A stretch of DNA of 64,000 nt. Source: Flabesymbios commensalis (taxonomy: Eukaryota; Annelida; Polychaeta; Terebellida; Flabelligeridae). The notes under the pieces are model-generated. The model was given only the letters and a program-made list of their open reading frames with translations. It made no database searches and was not told the origin of the DNA. Both the position numbers and the translations under genes were made by a program. Each line of letters begins with the position of its first letter. Position 1 is the first letter of the stretch. Location: NCBI GenBank assembly GCA_964017125.1, contig OZ024912.1:60912107-60976106 (forward strand), in the 5' to 3' direction. Below, piece by piece: positions 9,801-19,705 of this stretch.

Positions 9801-12800
9801 TACGAACGGCATCATTGCCCCAATTACCACATATTCTGCATCATATCTTGTTGCAATAGTGTACCCAATAATCTTTGGTGACTTGTTCATGACACTCTAT
9901 AGCATTTAGTTGCCAAGACTAGGTTAGTTCTAACATCTTCTGAAGATGGTGTATGTTCATACTATATTTATAAAATAAATTCATCGTGAGTATTTTCAAG
10001 ATTACCCTAGCGTGTCCTCAACCATCAATCTTATATGCCCAAAACATATATAAGTCAACTTCTGCACCCAATTACAGATTTCCGATATCGTGTAACTGTA
10101 TTTTATCATAGTTATTCATGATCTCATTCAAGTTGGGGGAGTAGAAATATGTGTAGCCTACATTACGGCTTTGTGTGGATCTCGGAGCCGATTGTTGGGA
10201 CTATTCGTTCAATTATGTCTGAAAACTGTGTTATCAGCGCATTACCAGGCTTTTGTACGGTATCTATTCTGATCAAAAATATAAAAATTAGGATGATACT
10301 ATTATCATGATTATGTAAATTGTCAGTCCGATTGAGAAGCATAATTTTTATGTGATGTGCACGTTTTAACCAGCACAATATACCTAGTTACTAGAATCAT
10401 AGATTGTTAAATTTAAACGACTTCTCGTCTCAATAGTAATGAAACATGTGTGTCATTTTTACCATGGTTATGCAGATCACCTTGATGGATTAACTTCATG
10501 TTTTGCTTAACCCTAGTACAGGGCTTGGGCAGGAGGGTGTCACACGTGGCCAGCGCACATTTAAATTATTGCTTTCTTCCTTACGGTACTGTAAAAACAC
10601 GATGCAGGTGGATATCACATAGGCCACATACTAATATGCCTAGAACGGATATATGGTGAGCGACAGGTTATCTAGTGCTGGACAATAATCAACAATCATA
10701 AAATATTTCTTGTCAATAGTCTAAACATTTTTACAACATGCCGGATATTACGTTTGTTTCCCTCGGCTTCTAAATGTGAAATAATGACTTTATTAAATAA
10801 ATCATTATTATTACACTGGACTACGATGTGTCGTTTTCCTGGCGCAACATTTGTTTTTTCCCCATAACTTTGTGAAATGTTGATAATAGATGTTATCACG
10901 GCTCTGAATTGGTTTCCCGGGTGTGAGAAACCTATATGTAGACACCAAAAACACATCTCTACGCTATTTGGAAGCAAAGTTATGGCACATTGCCTTGAAG
11001 TGGCGGCCATTTTGGATTTTGTCCTCTAGCGGCAAGCGCACAAAGGTAAATTTAGGGGACTTCAAATATGTTTCTCAGGTGGGTTTTAATACAACGAAAT
11101 AATGTTTTATGTTCATTGTAAGCCAAGCCGTGATGTAAAATTGTGGCATTTTTACTCATTTTGGCGGCCATTTTGTTTTTGAATTTGGAGTAGGAAAAAC
11201 ACAAAATATAGCTTGGCATGGGGCAGATTTGGAATCAGCGTTTCCAAATTGTGTAAGAACAACTGCATGCCAAATTCTACTAAAAAATGCCTTACCAAGT
11301 CAGAAATTTCGAAAATGGGCCCTGACTATACTGACACAATGAAACTGTTTCAGTAACATTTAAGAAAAAATTGAATTTGGCACCATATGTTACCTTTATG
11401 TACTGTGTTGTGTGTGGGCCAAATTCCATAACAAATTTTAGTATACCGCATGGGTCAATAAAGCGGTAAAAGATACTGCATAGCCTTTTGAATAATAAAA
11501 GAAAACAGTTCACGCGTCAGTCTCTAGAATCCTAGGCCTAGCCTTGCTCACGTTGAGAAAATGGCCAGCCCATGCCGGTGAAAACAAAGATAGTGTTCTT
11601 TGTTTCTCTATTTTGTCAAAAATCAACATTTAAATCAATACAAAAATAAATAAAAACTTTTGCCGCAATCCCGCATAGAATTTCTGGCAGTCTAAAATAA
11701 AACTTGCCTTATGAAATTTTTGACAGTCTAAAACAAAACTTTTTCTGACCTAACATGGAAACCCTGTATTCTACATTTTAAAGAATGAAAATTATCAGTT
11801 TTTTCCATGTTACATGTATTTTTAGGTCGGAGATGGCACAACCAGTGTTGTATTATTGGCAGGAGAATTTCTCAAACAGTGCAAGCCATTTGTTGAAGAA
11901 GGTGTTCATCCACAGATTATTGTCCGAGCATTTCGTAAAGCAACACACATGGTTTTTATTCAATTTTATATTTTCAACTCTTTCATAATTTTTTTGTTTT
12001 AGTTAGATTCTATCCAGCAACACCCCTGATTCATTTAAAGTAGTGTGACCAACAAAGTAAAAATATTCAGAATTTGCATATAATTATGAGAGAATCATTA
12101 AAACGTAATTTTAGTACCTTATTGTTGAAGCGAATTAATTTAAATTAGTATGCAGATTGAGGTTATTTTTTTAAATTCCTCCTAAAAACACCTAAAAAGC
12201 AGGACTGCCTGACTGCTGTTTCTCCTGCAATTTAATTGATAATGTGACAGATATTACTGATATTCACAGCGATGATATAGCAACACATTTTATAATGCTG
12301 TGTTCAAAGTTAATGCATGATTTCTATATCTTTATTTGCAGATTGTACAGAAAATTAAGGAAATCTCTGTAAAAGTGCAAAAAGATGATCCAAAGTGAGT
12401 ATTTAAATAGCATGATAGTTTCATTGCTGTTTTATGGCTTGAACCAAGGCAAAGCCATGATTTTAGTGTGTCGGGAACAGAATGTGCTTTTCTCCGGGAA
12501 AATGTTTGTTCAGTATTGCAAAGCATTCTAATTCTTCCCATTTGCTAATTAATTATGTGAGTAATTAGCAAAAAATTTATATATCAAAGATACAAGGCTG
12601 CCTAGCGAGTTGAAAATTGCTAATCAATAATTTTTAAACAAATTTTTCCCTGTTTTCCACTAAGATTACTAATAAAGTATAGCAATTATACTAAAATAAA
12701 ATGCATGTATTGCTAGATTTAAATAAAAAGATCACTGTATTCTTAAATTGTCTAAGAAGGTCATATTTCTCGTAATGCTCTGCCTACTACAGACACATTA

Positions 12801-15800
12801 GTTATAATCTTGACATATTTTATTTATTAGCACAGATACATATTGAGCTTCAATTTCATATAATTATACTTTGGGTATGTTATCAAATTTGATTATTTTT
12901 AGTTAAACTGAGTTAATGAGAGAGGATGCTGAAATTTTCTTGTTGGTGAAGATTAATAACTTTTTCTACTGTCAATAGTAGTTATTACCAGAATCTTTTC
13001 AAAATTAATGTTCAATCCGATTAATCTGTATGTTTTAGAGAGAGAAGAGAATTACTATTGAAATGTGCTGCAACTGCTCTCAATTCTAAACTAGTTGCCA
13101 GACAGAAAGAATTCTTTAGTAAAATGGTAGTAGACGCTGTCTTGAATCTGGATGATTTATTACCATTAGATATGATCGGAATGAAGAAAGTCCAAGGTGG
13201 AGGTCTTGAGGTGATTTTTTTACAACGCCACAATGGTGTCTAATTATGTTTTTAAATACCATGTCAATATGCATAAAATTGGTAAAAATGTTTTTTTTAT
13301 AAACTGGATGGATAAGATTATTCAATTTACTGGCCCCTCTAAAGTCTTAAGTTTTTCTCTTTACTTCAAATACTGGTAATATATGGTTTGATGCTGATGG
13401 CAACAAATGACAATAAACCTGGTCATTTATGAAGTTTTATTTACATTTCAGGACTCTATGTTGGTGGATGGTGTCGCTTTTAAGAAAACATTCAGCTATG
13501 CTGGTTTTGAAATGCAGAGAAAGAAATATACCAATCCCAAAATTGCATTACTGAATGTTGAGCTAGAACTGAAAGCAGAGAAAGATAATGCAGAAATTAG
13601 GGTAGACAGTGTTGAGGTAAATCATTACTTGTTATTGTTCAGATGAAATGTATTCGCTGCATAACTTATATAAAATGATCATCATGACAGTGTTATTGAT
13701 GTTGTTCCTTCTTACTGGGCCTTTTACATTTTGATTCGGCTGTAGTCTGTTTTGTATTCTAACTTTGTAGTGAAATGCACACTCTGTTGAATACCAAATC
13801 ATGTGTGATTGATGGACTATTCTGTAATTACTTCATTAGTCTTATTTATTCAGCATGGAAGTTGGTAGGACAAAGCTCTTTCATGAATGAAGCATTATGA
13901 GGAACAGTAATTTAAACTTTTTTTGGGTCGATTAGGAATACCAAGCGGTGGTGGATGCTGAGTGGAAAATCTTGTATGATAAACTGGACAAAATTCACAA
14001 AAGTGGTGCTGTCGTCGTTCTCTCCAAGCTACCCATTGGAGATGTTGCAACACAATATTTTGCTGACAGGTATTTTTATATATATTTTTTGCCTGCCTTT
14101 ATTTTTTTAATTTGGTGGGCTATTGCAATTGAAGTTTTGGATTTAAAGGCATGGTGTGAACATTTAGTTGTGGGCACTATAACTTGCATGAAATTTTTCA
14201 TGTATCCTGCTCCCAAATTGTTGTCCATGTTGCTAATAACAGTTCTCGGACAAGTTAAATAATAGTGTCTGGCTATTATCCAGTGTGCTCTTGTTATGAA
14301 TATGTTGTAGGTCAAATTTTAAATCTTGTTCACTTGATAAAGAAGCAATGAGGGCCAATAGTAAATTTACTTATTTTACAGAGACATGTTTTGTGCGGGA
14401 CGAGTACCTGATGAGGATTTGAAGAGGACGTTACAGGCCTGTGGTGGCGCTATTCAGACTACTGTGGCCAATATGACTGAAGATGTGCTTGGTACATGTG
14501 AAACTTTCGAAGAAATTCAGATAGGAGGAGAAAGGTAAAACATCGTTATTTCCACTTAAAAATGAAAAAAATATTGCCAGTTTTTAAACCCTGTCTAATT
14601 GAAGGCAAGATATAATGTTTATGTATGTTCAACGATCCACTCCTCTACAATTGATTTCAACAGTGCATCTCGGAATCTATACGGTTGATTGTACATATAA
14701 AATGATTTAAGATCAAATTTATTTCCACAACAAGTCAATTATTACTTTTTACCCATAGAGTAAGAATGTTACAGCTGTGGTAGAGAAATCCTATGACATT
14801 GAGAGATTAATCATCTGTTTTGGGTGTGACGTCTCTTTAATATGATCACTGGAGGTTGCCGAGAGTAAGCCACAGTGTTATTATCATGGCTGGCTTTAGT
14901 TAGTGCTACATACAATTTATTAAAATAACAATGTCCATCTTCCTTACCTTGCTAACAATAAGAGCGAGTATAAATTCTGTCCAATAACAATATGCAGCTA
15001 CTCTTGCACCTTGTAACATGTTTTTTGGTTGTCAACTGATTTTGAGCCATTCAAATTTCTATTTTGTGCAGCAGGTGCAAGCTTTCTGTCTTGGAAAAAA
15101 TATAGTATTAAGCTATTTGTCTTTGAATCCCCCCTCAGATCACCTAGAATAAAAAAGTCTGAATAGTCACATTAATTGGTCCAGAAACAAATCATTGGCA
15201 TAAACTGCCACAGGCTTCGAACTATTTGTAATGATATGTTGCCATATTCTACCGATTTTCAACATAGTAACTTCAACATGAAATAATATAATACTTAGCA
15301 TTGTACCTGTTCCACAACAAGTCAATTATTACTTTTTAACCATGAAGTAGTAATGTTACAGCTGTGGTAGAGAAATCCTGTCACATTGAGAGATTAATCA
15401 TCTGTTTTGGGTGTGATGTCTCGTTAATATGATCACAGGAGGTTGCCGAGAGTAAGCCCCGGTGTTAATATCACGGCTGGCTTTAGTTAGTGCAACATAC
15501 ATTAGTTAGGTCTTATGACAATTATACATTTGCTCCCTTTGTGCGCAGTCTCCGCCACTGCCATCTGTTTTGGTTAAATTATACTGCTCGAACAGACTTT
15601 AGTTTGATTTTTCTGAAATAAGTTACAGAATGTTTTTTATAAATGTATTTTTTTATTCTTTGTTCCACAGCAAGTCAATTATTATTTTTTACGCATAAAA
15701 TAATAATGTTACAGCTGTGGTAGATAAATCCTATGACATTGAGAGATTAATCATCTGTTTTGGGTGTGACGTCTCCTCAATATGATCACAGGACATTGCC

Positions 15801-18619
15801 TAGAGTAAGCCACAGTGTTAATATCACGGCTGGCTTTAGTTAGTGCAACATACATTAGTTAGGTCTTATGACGATTATGCATTTGTTCCCTTTGTGCACT
15901 GTCTCTGCCACCACTATTTGATTTCACTGCTGCTCAAATGAACTTTAGTCTGATTTTTCTTGAATATTTCAAAGTATAGTTTTCATGAATATTTTTTTTA
16001 TTCTTTGTTCCACAACAAGTCAATTATTACTTTTTGCCCATGGAGTAATAATGTTACAGCTGTGGTAGAGAAATCCTGTCACATTGAGAGATTATTCATC
16101 TGTTTTGGGTGTGACGTCTCTTCAATATGATTACTGGAGTTTGCCGAGAGTAAGCCGCAGTGTTAATATCATGGCTGGCTTTAGTTAGTGCAACATACAT
16201 TAGTTAGGTCTTGTGACACTTATACATTTCCTCCCTTTGTGCACCGTCTCTGCCACCACTATTTGTTTTTGCTGTTGCTAAAACAGACTTTAGTTTTTTA
16301 TTTTTCTTGAATATATCAGAATTTTTTTTCACTAATATATTTTTTTATTCTTTATTCCACAACAAGTCAATTATTACTTTTTACCCATGGAGTAATAATG
16401 TTACAGCTGTGGTAGAGAAATCCTATGGCATTGAGAGATTGATCATCTGTTTTGGGTGTGACGTCTCTTTAATATGATCACAGGAGGTTGCCGAGAGTAA
16501 GCCACAGTGTTAATATCACGGCTGGCTTTAGTTAGTGCAACATACAATAAAAATATATTTTTAATTACAGTAATATTTTTAATAGCCAAACCATAAGGGA
16601 AGTAAATCATTTTCTAGATGTATCCAAGCAGAAAGTTTTCATTTCTTTATTCCAGTTTTCTGTGTTGTCAGGTTTACCTCAGTTAACATGTATACCTTGT
16701 GCTTTTCTTTTAAGATATAATTTGTTCCAAGGCTGCACAAAGGCGAAAACTTGCACCATTATTATGCGTGGAGGATCAGAACAATTTATTGAAGAAACAG
16801 AGCGATCTCTTCATGATGCAATCATGATTGTTAGACGGGCAATGAAAAATGATGCAGTCGTTGCTGGTCAGTATCATAGACATTACAAAATAAACAATAT
16901 TTAAATGGAGCATCGAGTCTCTGAACTGTACTGTACAGTAATTATGCAGCCCTCAAGATCTTATGACGAGATACACCATCACGTGCTATGAAGAGATCAA
17001 GCGTAATAATTATGTCCTTCGCAAAATTGTCACTAAGAGTGCAATAAGCAGTTAATGTAGGTTGAGACAAATAATATGAGCAGCACAAGTACAATAAACC
17101 TTTAATTGGCTTTATGCTAATTGTGTGAACAGCAGGACTAATCCACCTAACTGCTAAATGCACTCGAGCTGCTAATCATATTACTACTATCAGTCCAGTT
17201 TAATCACTTCTTGCACTTGTCATTATTTTATTGTAATTTATTTTTTATCTAGGTGGTGGTGCTATAGAGATGGAGCTGAGCCGTTACTTACGTGATTATT
17301 CTCGTACAATTCCTGGTAAAGAGCAGCTGCTTATTGGAGCCATGGCTAAGGCGTTAGAGATCATCCCGAGACAGCTGTGTGACAATGCTGGCTTTGATGC
17401 TACAAATATTCTCAATAAACTGCGACAGAAACATGCCCAGGGTAAGCTTACACCTCCTGATCATATTAACCCTTTCAGTGCCGGACAGTCTTTACATGTC
17501 TAAAGACGGACCCACACTAAAAGAATTAAAAAAATTCTAATAGCCATAGATCCATCACATAAGTATTGATTCAAATAAAGCGGAAAAAGCTAGTTAAAAC
17601 ATTTATGCTTATTTCAAATGGAAAATAACCCTTTGGTCTCTTGGGTTATTTAAAAAAGTATTTCAGCGCGTCAAGGGTTAAACTATCGGTTTCTGGTGCA
17701 GTATGTTAAAAGTACTAGTATGACACATGGTTTTGCTAGGACTAGATATGTTTATGTAAAAGCTACACAGTCATCATTAATTATCTGATCTTACGCAATT
17801 ATTTGGGTTAACTGAACATAAAGTGTTAATTTTGTACTTAAGTATGTTACAGAAACTGGCCCATGCGGCCGATTTCTATAACACACTGAAGTAAAAAAAT
17901 TAAATTTTTACTTAAGTATGCTACGTAAACCAGCCCACTTCATTTTTTACTTAAGTACGTTACACAAACCGGCGGTTTCTGTAACGTACTTGAGTACAAA
18001 GCTGACACTTTTTACTTAAGTACGATACAGAAACCGGCCCCAGATACTGTTGATTGATTTTACACGGATACATCACAATGGTATTGATGTATCAATAATA
18101 AGTTTTAATTGAAGATTGGTTGTAGATCTATAGAGCTCTATTGTGATCATCAATTAAAAAAACTCTTAGCAGCATTAAAAGATTTTAGTTATACAAACAT
18201 AAGATTTGATCATTATTTACTAATACTTCTTTCATAACTCTTAGCAACATTACAAAGATTTTAGTTATGCAAACGTAATAGGTGGTCTTGTCTTTGTCTT
18301 CCCTTGAAATTAAATTTATGGGAAATAAATCTCCATGGTATTAAGTTGAATATTGGAATGATAATGATTTTTTTTTTCAGATGGTTTATGGTATGGGGTG
18401 AATATTGTGACAGAGGACATTTCTGATAACTTTGAAGGGTGTGTTTGGGAGCCAGTTGTTGTGAAAATCAATGCCATTACTGCCGCGTCTGAAGCTGCTT
18501 GTTTAATACTCTCAGTAGATGAAACCATTAAAAATCCACGATCAGGTGGTGAAGATGGTGGTGGAGGTGGCATGCCAGGCGGCATGGGTCGTGGCCGCGG
18601 TCGTGGCAGACCTATGTGA
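3848..18619 (+). CDS. CCT7: T-complex protein 1 subunit eta (CCT7), 12 coding exons
   Basis: Subunit of the hetero-oligomeric cytosolic chaperonin TRiC/CCT, which folds actin, tubulin and other proteins using ATP. Coding exons: 3848-3850, 5605-5758, 6830-6936, 11826-11951, 12342-12394, 13039-13210, 13452-13616, 13936-14069, 14382-14534, 16715-16866, 17253-17441, 18381-18619. All introns are GT..AG and phases fit, giving 548 residues (human CCT7 is 543). Visible motifs: [34 protein letters not shown] (nucleotide binding), [42 protein letters not shown], and the eta-type Gly/Arg tail ending GRGRGRPM. The first coding exon is the ATG alone; the next begins AAT GCC CCT. Exon 4 ends at ATG followed by GTTTTT, a weak donor, but phase and family alignment support it. 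A five-copy RNA-like array lies in intron 9. Confidence 0.96.
5871..6107. repeat. TTAA-flanked foldback MITE in CCT7 intron 2
   Basis: The ends are TTAA plus CCCTTAAAGTGC on the left and GCACTGTAAGGG plus TTAA on the right, so 237 bp lie between two TTAA copies. This matches piggyBac-type target use (TTAA, termini starting CCC). The middle carries half of the CTTGAAGTTGTGGATCGC palindrome seen in other copies. There is no coding capacity. Confidence 0.7.
6143..6374. repeat. TTAA-type MITE with GACGTCAGATT palindrome
   Basis: Begins TTAA CCCTTTAAGCGCTGG and ends GCACTGTAAGGG before a mutated TTAA. The right third is a palindrome: GTGCGGGGATCGA, an AGACGTCAGATT-type centre, then TCGATCCCCGCAC. 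It lies only 31 bp from the preceding TTAA element. The same family recurs near 35.8, 40.7, 53.6, 57.5 and 58.9 kb. Confidence 0.7.
8484..8732. repeat. TTAA-type MITE with CTTCATCCAC palindrome
   Basis: Left end CCCTTTCAAGCCTGAG, right end GGGGCCTAAAGAG then TTAA. The inner palindrome runs CTTCATCCAC ... GTGGATGAAG. Related copies occur at 35501-35746 (opposite orientation) and 53145-53370. The right TTAA is only 24 bp from the start of the 5S-like SINE. Confidence 0.6.
8761..9243 (+). mobile_element. 5S rRNA-derived SINE with (ATTC)n tail
   Basis: Positions 8761-8876 align along almost their whole length with 5S rRNA. The intragenic promoter region is clear: GAAGTTAAGCA (A-box area) and TACTTGGATGGGTGACCGCC (C-box area), then GGTGCTGTATACA near the 5S 3' end. 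A body of about 320 bp follows with no coding sense and ends GCGCTATATAAGATAT before about 12 copies of ATTC. 5S-headed SINEs (SINE3/Deu-type) are known in several animals; membership of this copy is inferred. It is not a working 5S gene, because the 5' stem is diverged and the sequence runs into the body. Confidence 0.85.
9471..9566 (+). mobile_element. tRNA-derived SINE head
   Basis: The segment GGTAGTGATTAGCACC resembles an A box, and GGTTCGGTTCCC 35 bp later is a good B box. An A-rich tail (AAAAAAACAAAAAATG) follows at once, so this looks like a short tRNA-headed SINE. It cannot fold as a full cloverleaf. Confidence 0.5.
9609..9683 (+). mobile_element. Ser/Leu-tRNA-like sequence, SINE head or tRNA relic
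   Basis: TGGCCGAGAGG is a near-perfect A box of tRNA-Ser/Leu type and TTTCGAATCCTG a B box. The outer bases CCTCC and GGAGG could pair as an acceptor stem. GGCCGAG and CTCGGCC form a 7-bp inverted repeat that would disturb the cloverleaf, so a working tRNA is unlikely. It sits next to another tRNA-like SINE head. Confidence 0.5.
11328..11825. other. Rest of CCT7 intron 3, nothing recognised
   Basis: AT-rich intron sequence between the 4.2-kb element and exon 4. The short motif GACAGTCTAAAA..AAAACTT occurs twice (near 11690 and 11730). I see no gene or RNA signal. Confidence 0.4.
12395..13038. other. CCT7 intron 5, nothing recognised
   Basis: AT-rich intron with repeated TTAATTA-type words and no palindromic element or coding signal that I can support. 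Confidence 0.4.
14105..14310 (+). repeat. Interspersed repeat shared with 61390-61640
   Basis: GGTGGGCTATTGCAATTGAAG begins both this stretch in CCT7 intron 8 and one near 61412. Both continue with TTGTGGGCAC, CATGAAATTTTTCATG-like words, CAAATTGTT..CATGTT and GACAAG. The copies are clearly related but diverged. The 61-kb copy starts at a hairpin (TTTTTAGCCCACC ... GGTGGGCTA). Confidence 0.55.
14723..14913 (+). ncRNA. Intronic structured-RNA repeat, copy 1 (H/ACA-like)
   Basis: First of five 191-nt copies in CCT7 intron 9, in sense with the host gene. The 5' part can fold as lower stem CCACA/TGTGG, a two-sided pocket (ACAAGTCA and GTTACAGC), upper stem ATTATTACT with AGTAAGAAT (one mismatch here), and a short loop. 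AGAGAA follows one nt after the stem and fits the H-box rule ANANNA. The 3' end is ACATAC, an ACA three nt from the end. Role as a snoRNA is inferred. Confidence 0.5.
15310..15500 (+). ncRNA. Intronic structured-RNA repeat, copy 2 (H/ACA-like)
   Basis: Again 191 nt. The upper stem ATTATTACT/AGTAGTAAT holds with one T-G wobble. Pocket strands, lower stem, H box AGAGAA and the terminal ACATAC are kept. The 396-bp linker before it is unlike the other linkers. Confidence 0.5.
15663..15853 (+). ncRNA. Intronic structured-RNA repeat, copy 3 (H/ACA-like, compensatory change)
   Basis: Again 191 nt. The upper stem is ATTATTATT/AATAATAAT: the C-G pair of other copies has become T-A on both strands, so pairing is kept. 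The H box reads AGATAA, still ANANNA. The end is ACATAC. Linkers on both sides resemble those of copies 2 and 4 but have small insertions and deletions, while the core has none. Confidence 0.5.
16008..16198 (+). ncRNA. Intronic structured-RNA repeat, copy 4 (H/ACA-like)
   Basis: Again 191 nt, with a perfect upper stem ATTATTACT/AGTAATAAT, lower stem CCACA/TGTGG, pocket strand GTTACAGC, H box AGAGAA and terminal ACATAC. Most differences from other copies lie in the middle of the 3' part. Confidence 0.5.
16355..16545 (+). ncRNA. Intronic structured-RNA repeat, copy 5 (H/ACA-like)
   Basis: Again 191 nt, with a perfect upper stem and all boxes. It lies 169 bp before exon 10 of CCT7. In vertebrates the related genes TCP1 and CCT6A host H/ACA snoRNAs in their introns, which makes a snoRNA reading plausible here. 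Confidence 0.5.
17470..17677. repeat. TTAA-flanked MITE in CCT7 intron 11
   Basis: TTAA then CCCTTTCAGTGCCGGA on the left; GCGCGTCAAGGG then TTAA on the right. It contains the shared words CATAAGTATTGATTCAAAT and ATAACCCTTTGGTCTC seen in related copies. It starts 28 bp after the donor of exon 11. Confidence 0.65.
17818..18040. repeat. Palindromic CTTAAGTACGTTAC array
   Basis: The motif TTTTTACTTAAGTACGTTAC (some copies diverged), followed by AGAAACCGGCCC, occurs three to four times in one direction and at least once inverted (GGTTTCTGTAACGTACTTGAG). It is probably two foldback MITEs, one inside or beside the other, in CCT7 intron 11. Confidence 0.55.
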
Positions 18620-18965
18620 TCTATGCATTGTTAATTATTATAGGTTTATCAATTTATTCTCTGTAGACACTTGTGAAACCTCATCTCACAAACATACACA
18701 CATCAATTGATTCTCGAGACACAGTCTTGGGTATTAATTGCAAGTTATAGTGCTGCTATTTATAATCAAAGTGCCATTGATGATATTTTTATGTAAACGA
18801 ATTTGTATTTCTTTTGGAGAAATATATTTAAAAAATTATAGATGTGATGTGCTGAGACATCAACTCGTATAGCTTTGTTACTCTTGTTTACATATTATAA
18901 TCAGTTGGCCAAATACGTTTTTGTACACCACAACTGTTGCTTGCGTCATATTTGTTTTCTTTTGT

Positions 18966-18971
18966 AATAAA
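18966..18971 (+). other. CCT7 polyadenylation signal
   Basis: AATAAA about 347 nt after the CCT7 stop codon, followed by a T-rich stretch. The 3' UTR between (18620-18965) is AT-rich and unremarkable. Confidence 0.65.
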
Positions 18972-18989
18972 ATATATTTCACGCTGCAT

Positions 18990-19700
18990 TTTGTTTTAAT
19001 GATAAGGAGTGGCAAAGAAACTACAATTACTTGATTTTTTGTAAGATACGGTTACAATAATTGGTAATTATCTCTGACCGACTATAACAATACGATGTCT
19101 GATGATATTTCATCAATCACTATTGGCAAATTTTTATCAAATTTAGTACAAATGATCAGCAGCGATCCTTCACATACTGTTTAATCATGACTAAACATTG
19201 ATTGAGTTAGACTTTTCTGTGATGTAGACCATGTACTAGTAGTCCAGGAGCAAGGACCTCCTCCTCCCCCCCCCCCCCCCCCTCGGAAAAACAAAACAAA
19301 AAAAACCCTAAATGTCCGTCACTGTTGTTCCATTTAACCAATCGACACATTTGACATAACATAACTAAATTTTAAAGTTAATAGTAGTCTCTGGACACAT
19401 TGCTTTCTAAACAAAAATGAATATAATGGAAGAATATTACAGCATTTTATGAAAATTTGTGTATTTAGCCAGGGCAGAAGTCCAAAACCTAGATAGATTG
19501 ATAATTTTTTTCAGCATTCACATATCAAATGGGATTACACCCGTATGCTAACTACATTAAGCATTCAAAACACATGTGTGTCCACCATTCTGGAACACCA
19601 GGGATAAAAACACCGAAAGTATTCTGGTGCAGGTCACTGTAAGCTGTTTCAGAATGGTGGCGACAAGAGCAATTATTTTCATACTTTCAATAAAATATTT
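18990..19700. other. Intergenic stretch after CCT7, little recognised
   Basis: Unique-looking AT-rich DNA with a run of about 20 C at 19263-19282. A short inverted pair, CACCATTCTGGAAC near 19584 and TTTCAGAATGGTGG near 19646, suggests a small foldback element. No gene is seen. Confidence 0.4.
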
Positions 19701-19705
19701 ATTTA

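Larger units (their letters stand above)
7152..11327. mobile_element. 4.2-kb inverted-repeat DNA element in CCT7 intron 3
   Basis: Starts AGTCAGGGCCCAT and ends ATGGGCCCTGACT. The pentamer ATACT directly abuts both ends and is a likely 5-bp target-site duplication. The terminal inverted repeats stay similar for about 180 bp; for example GCTGATTCCAAATCTGCCCC on the left is matched by its complement near 11240 on the right, and both arms then carry AAAATGGCCGCCA. I see no transposase. The interior has later insertions: a TTAA MITE (8484-8732), a 5S-headed SINE (8761-9243) and tRNA-like SINE heads (9471-9683). The superfamily is not assigned; a 5-bp duplication alone does not decide it. Confidence 0.65.

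Noticed and set aside
14723-16545. C/D-box snoRNA or U17-type RNA for the intron-9 array
   Set aside because: There is no conserved C box (RTGATGA) with CTGA in all five copies, and the U17 motifs are not conserved. The H/ACA layout fits the 5' part better.
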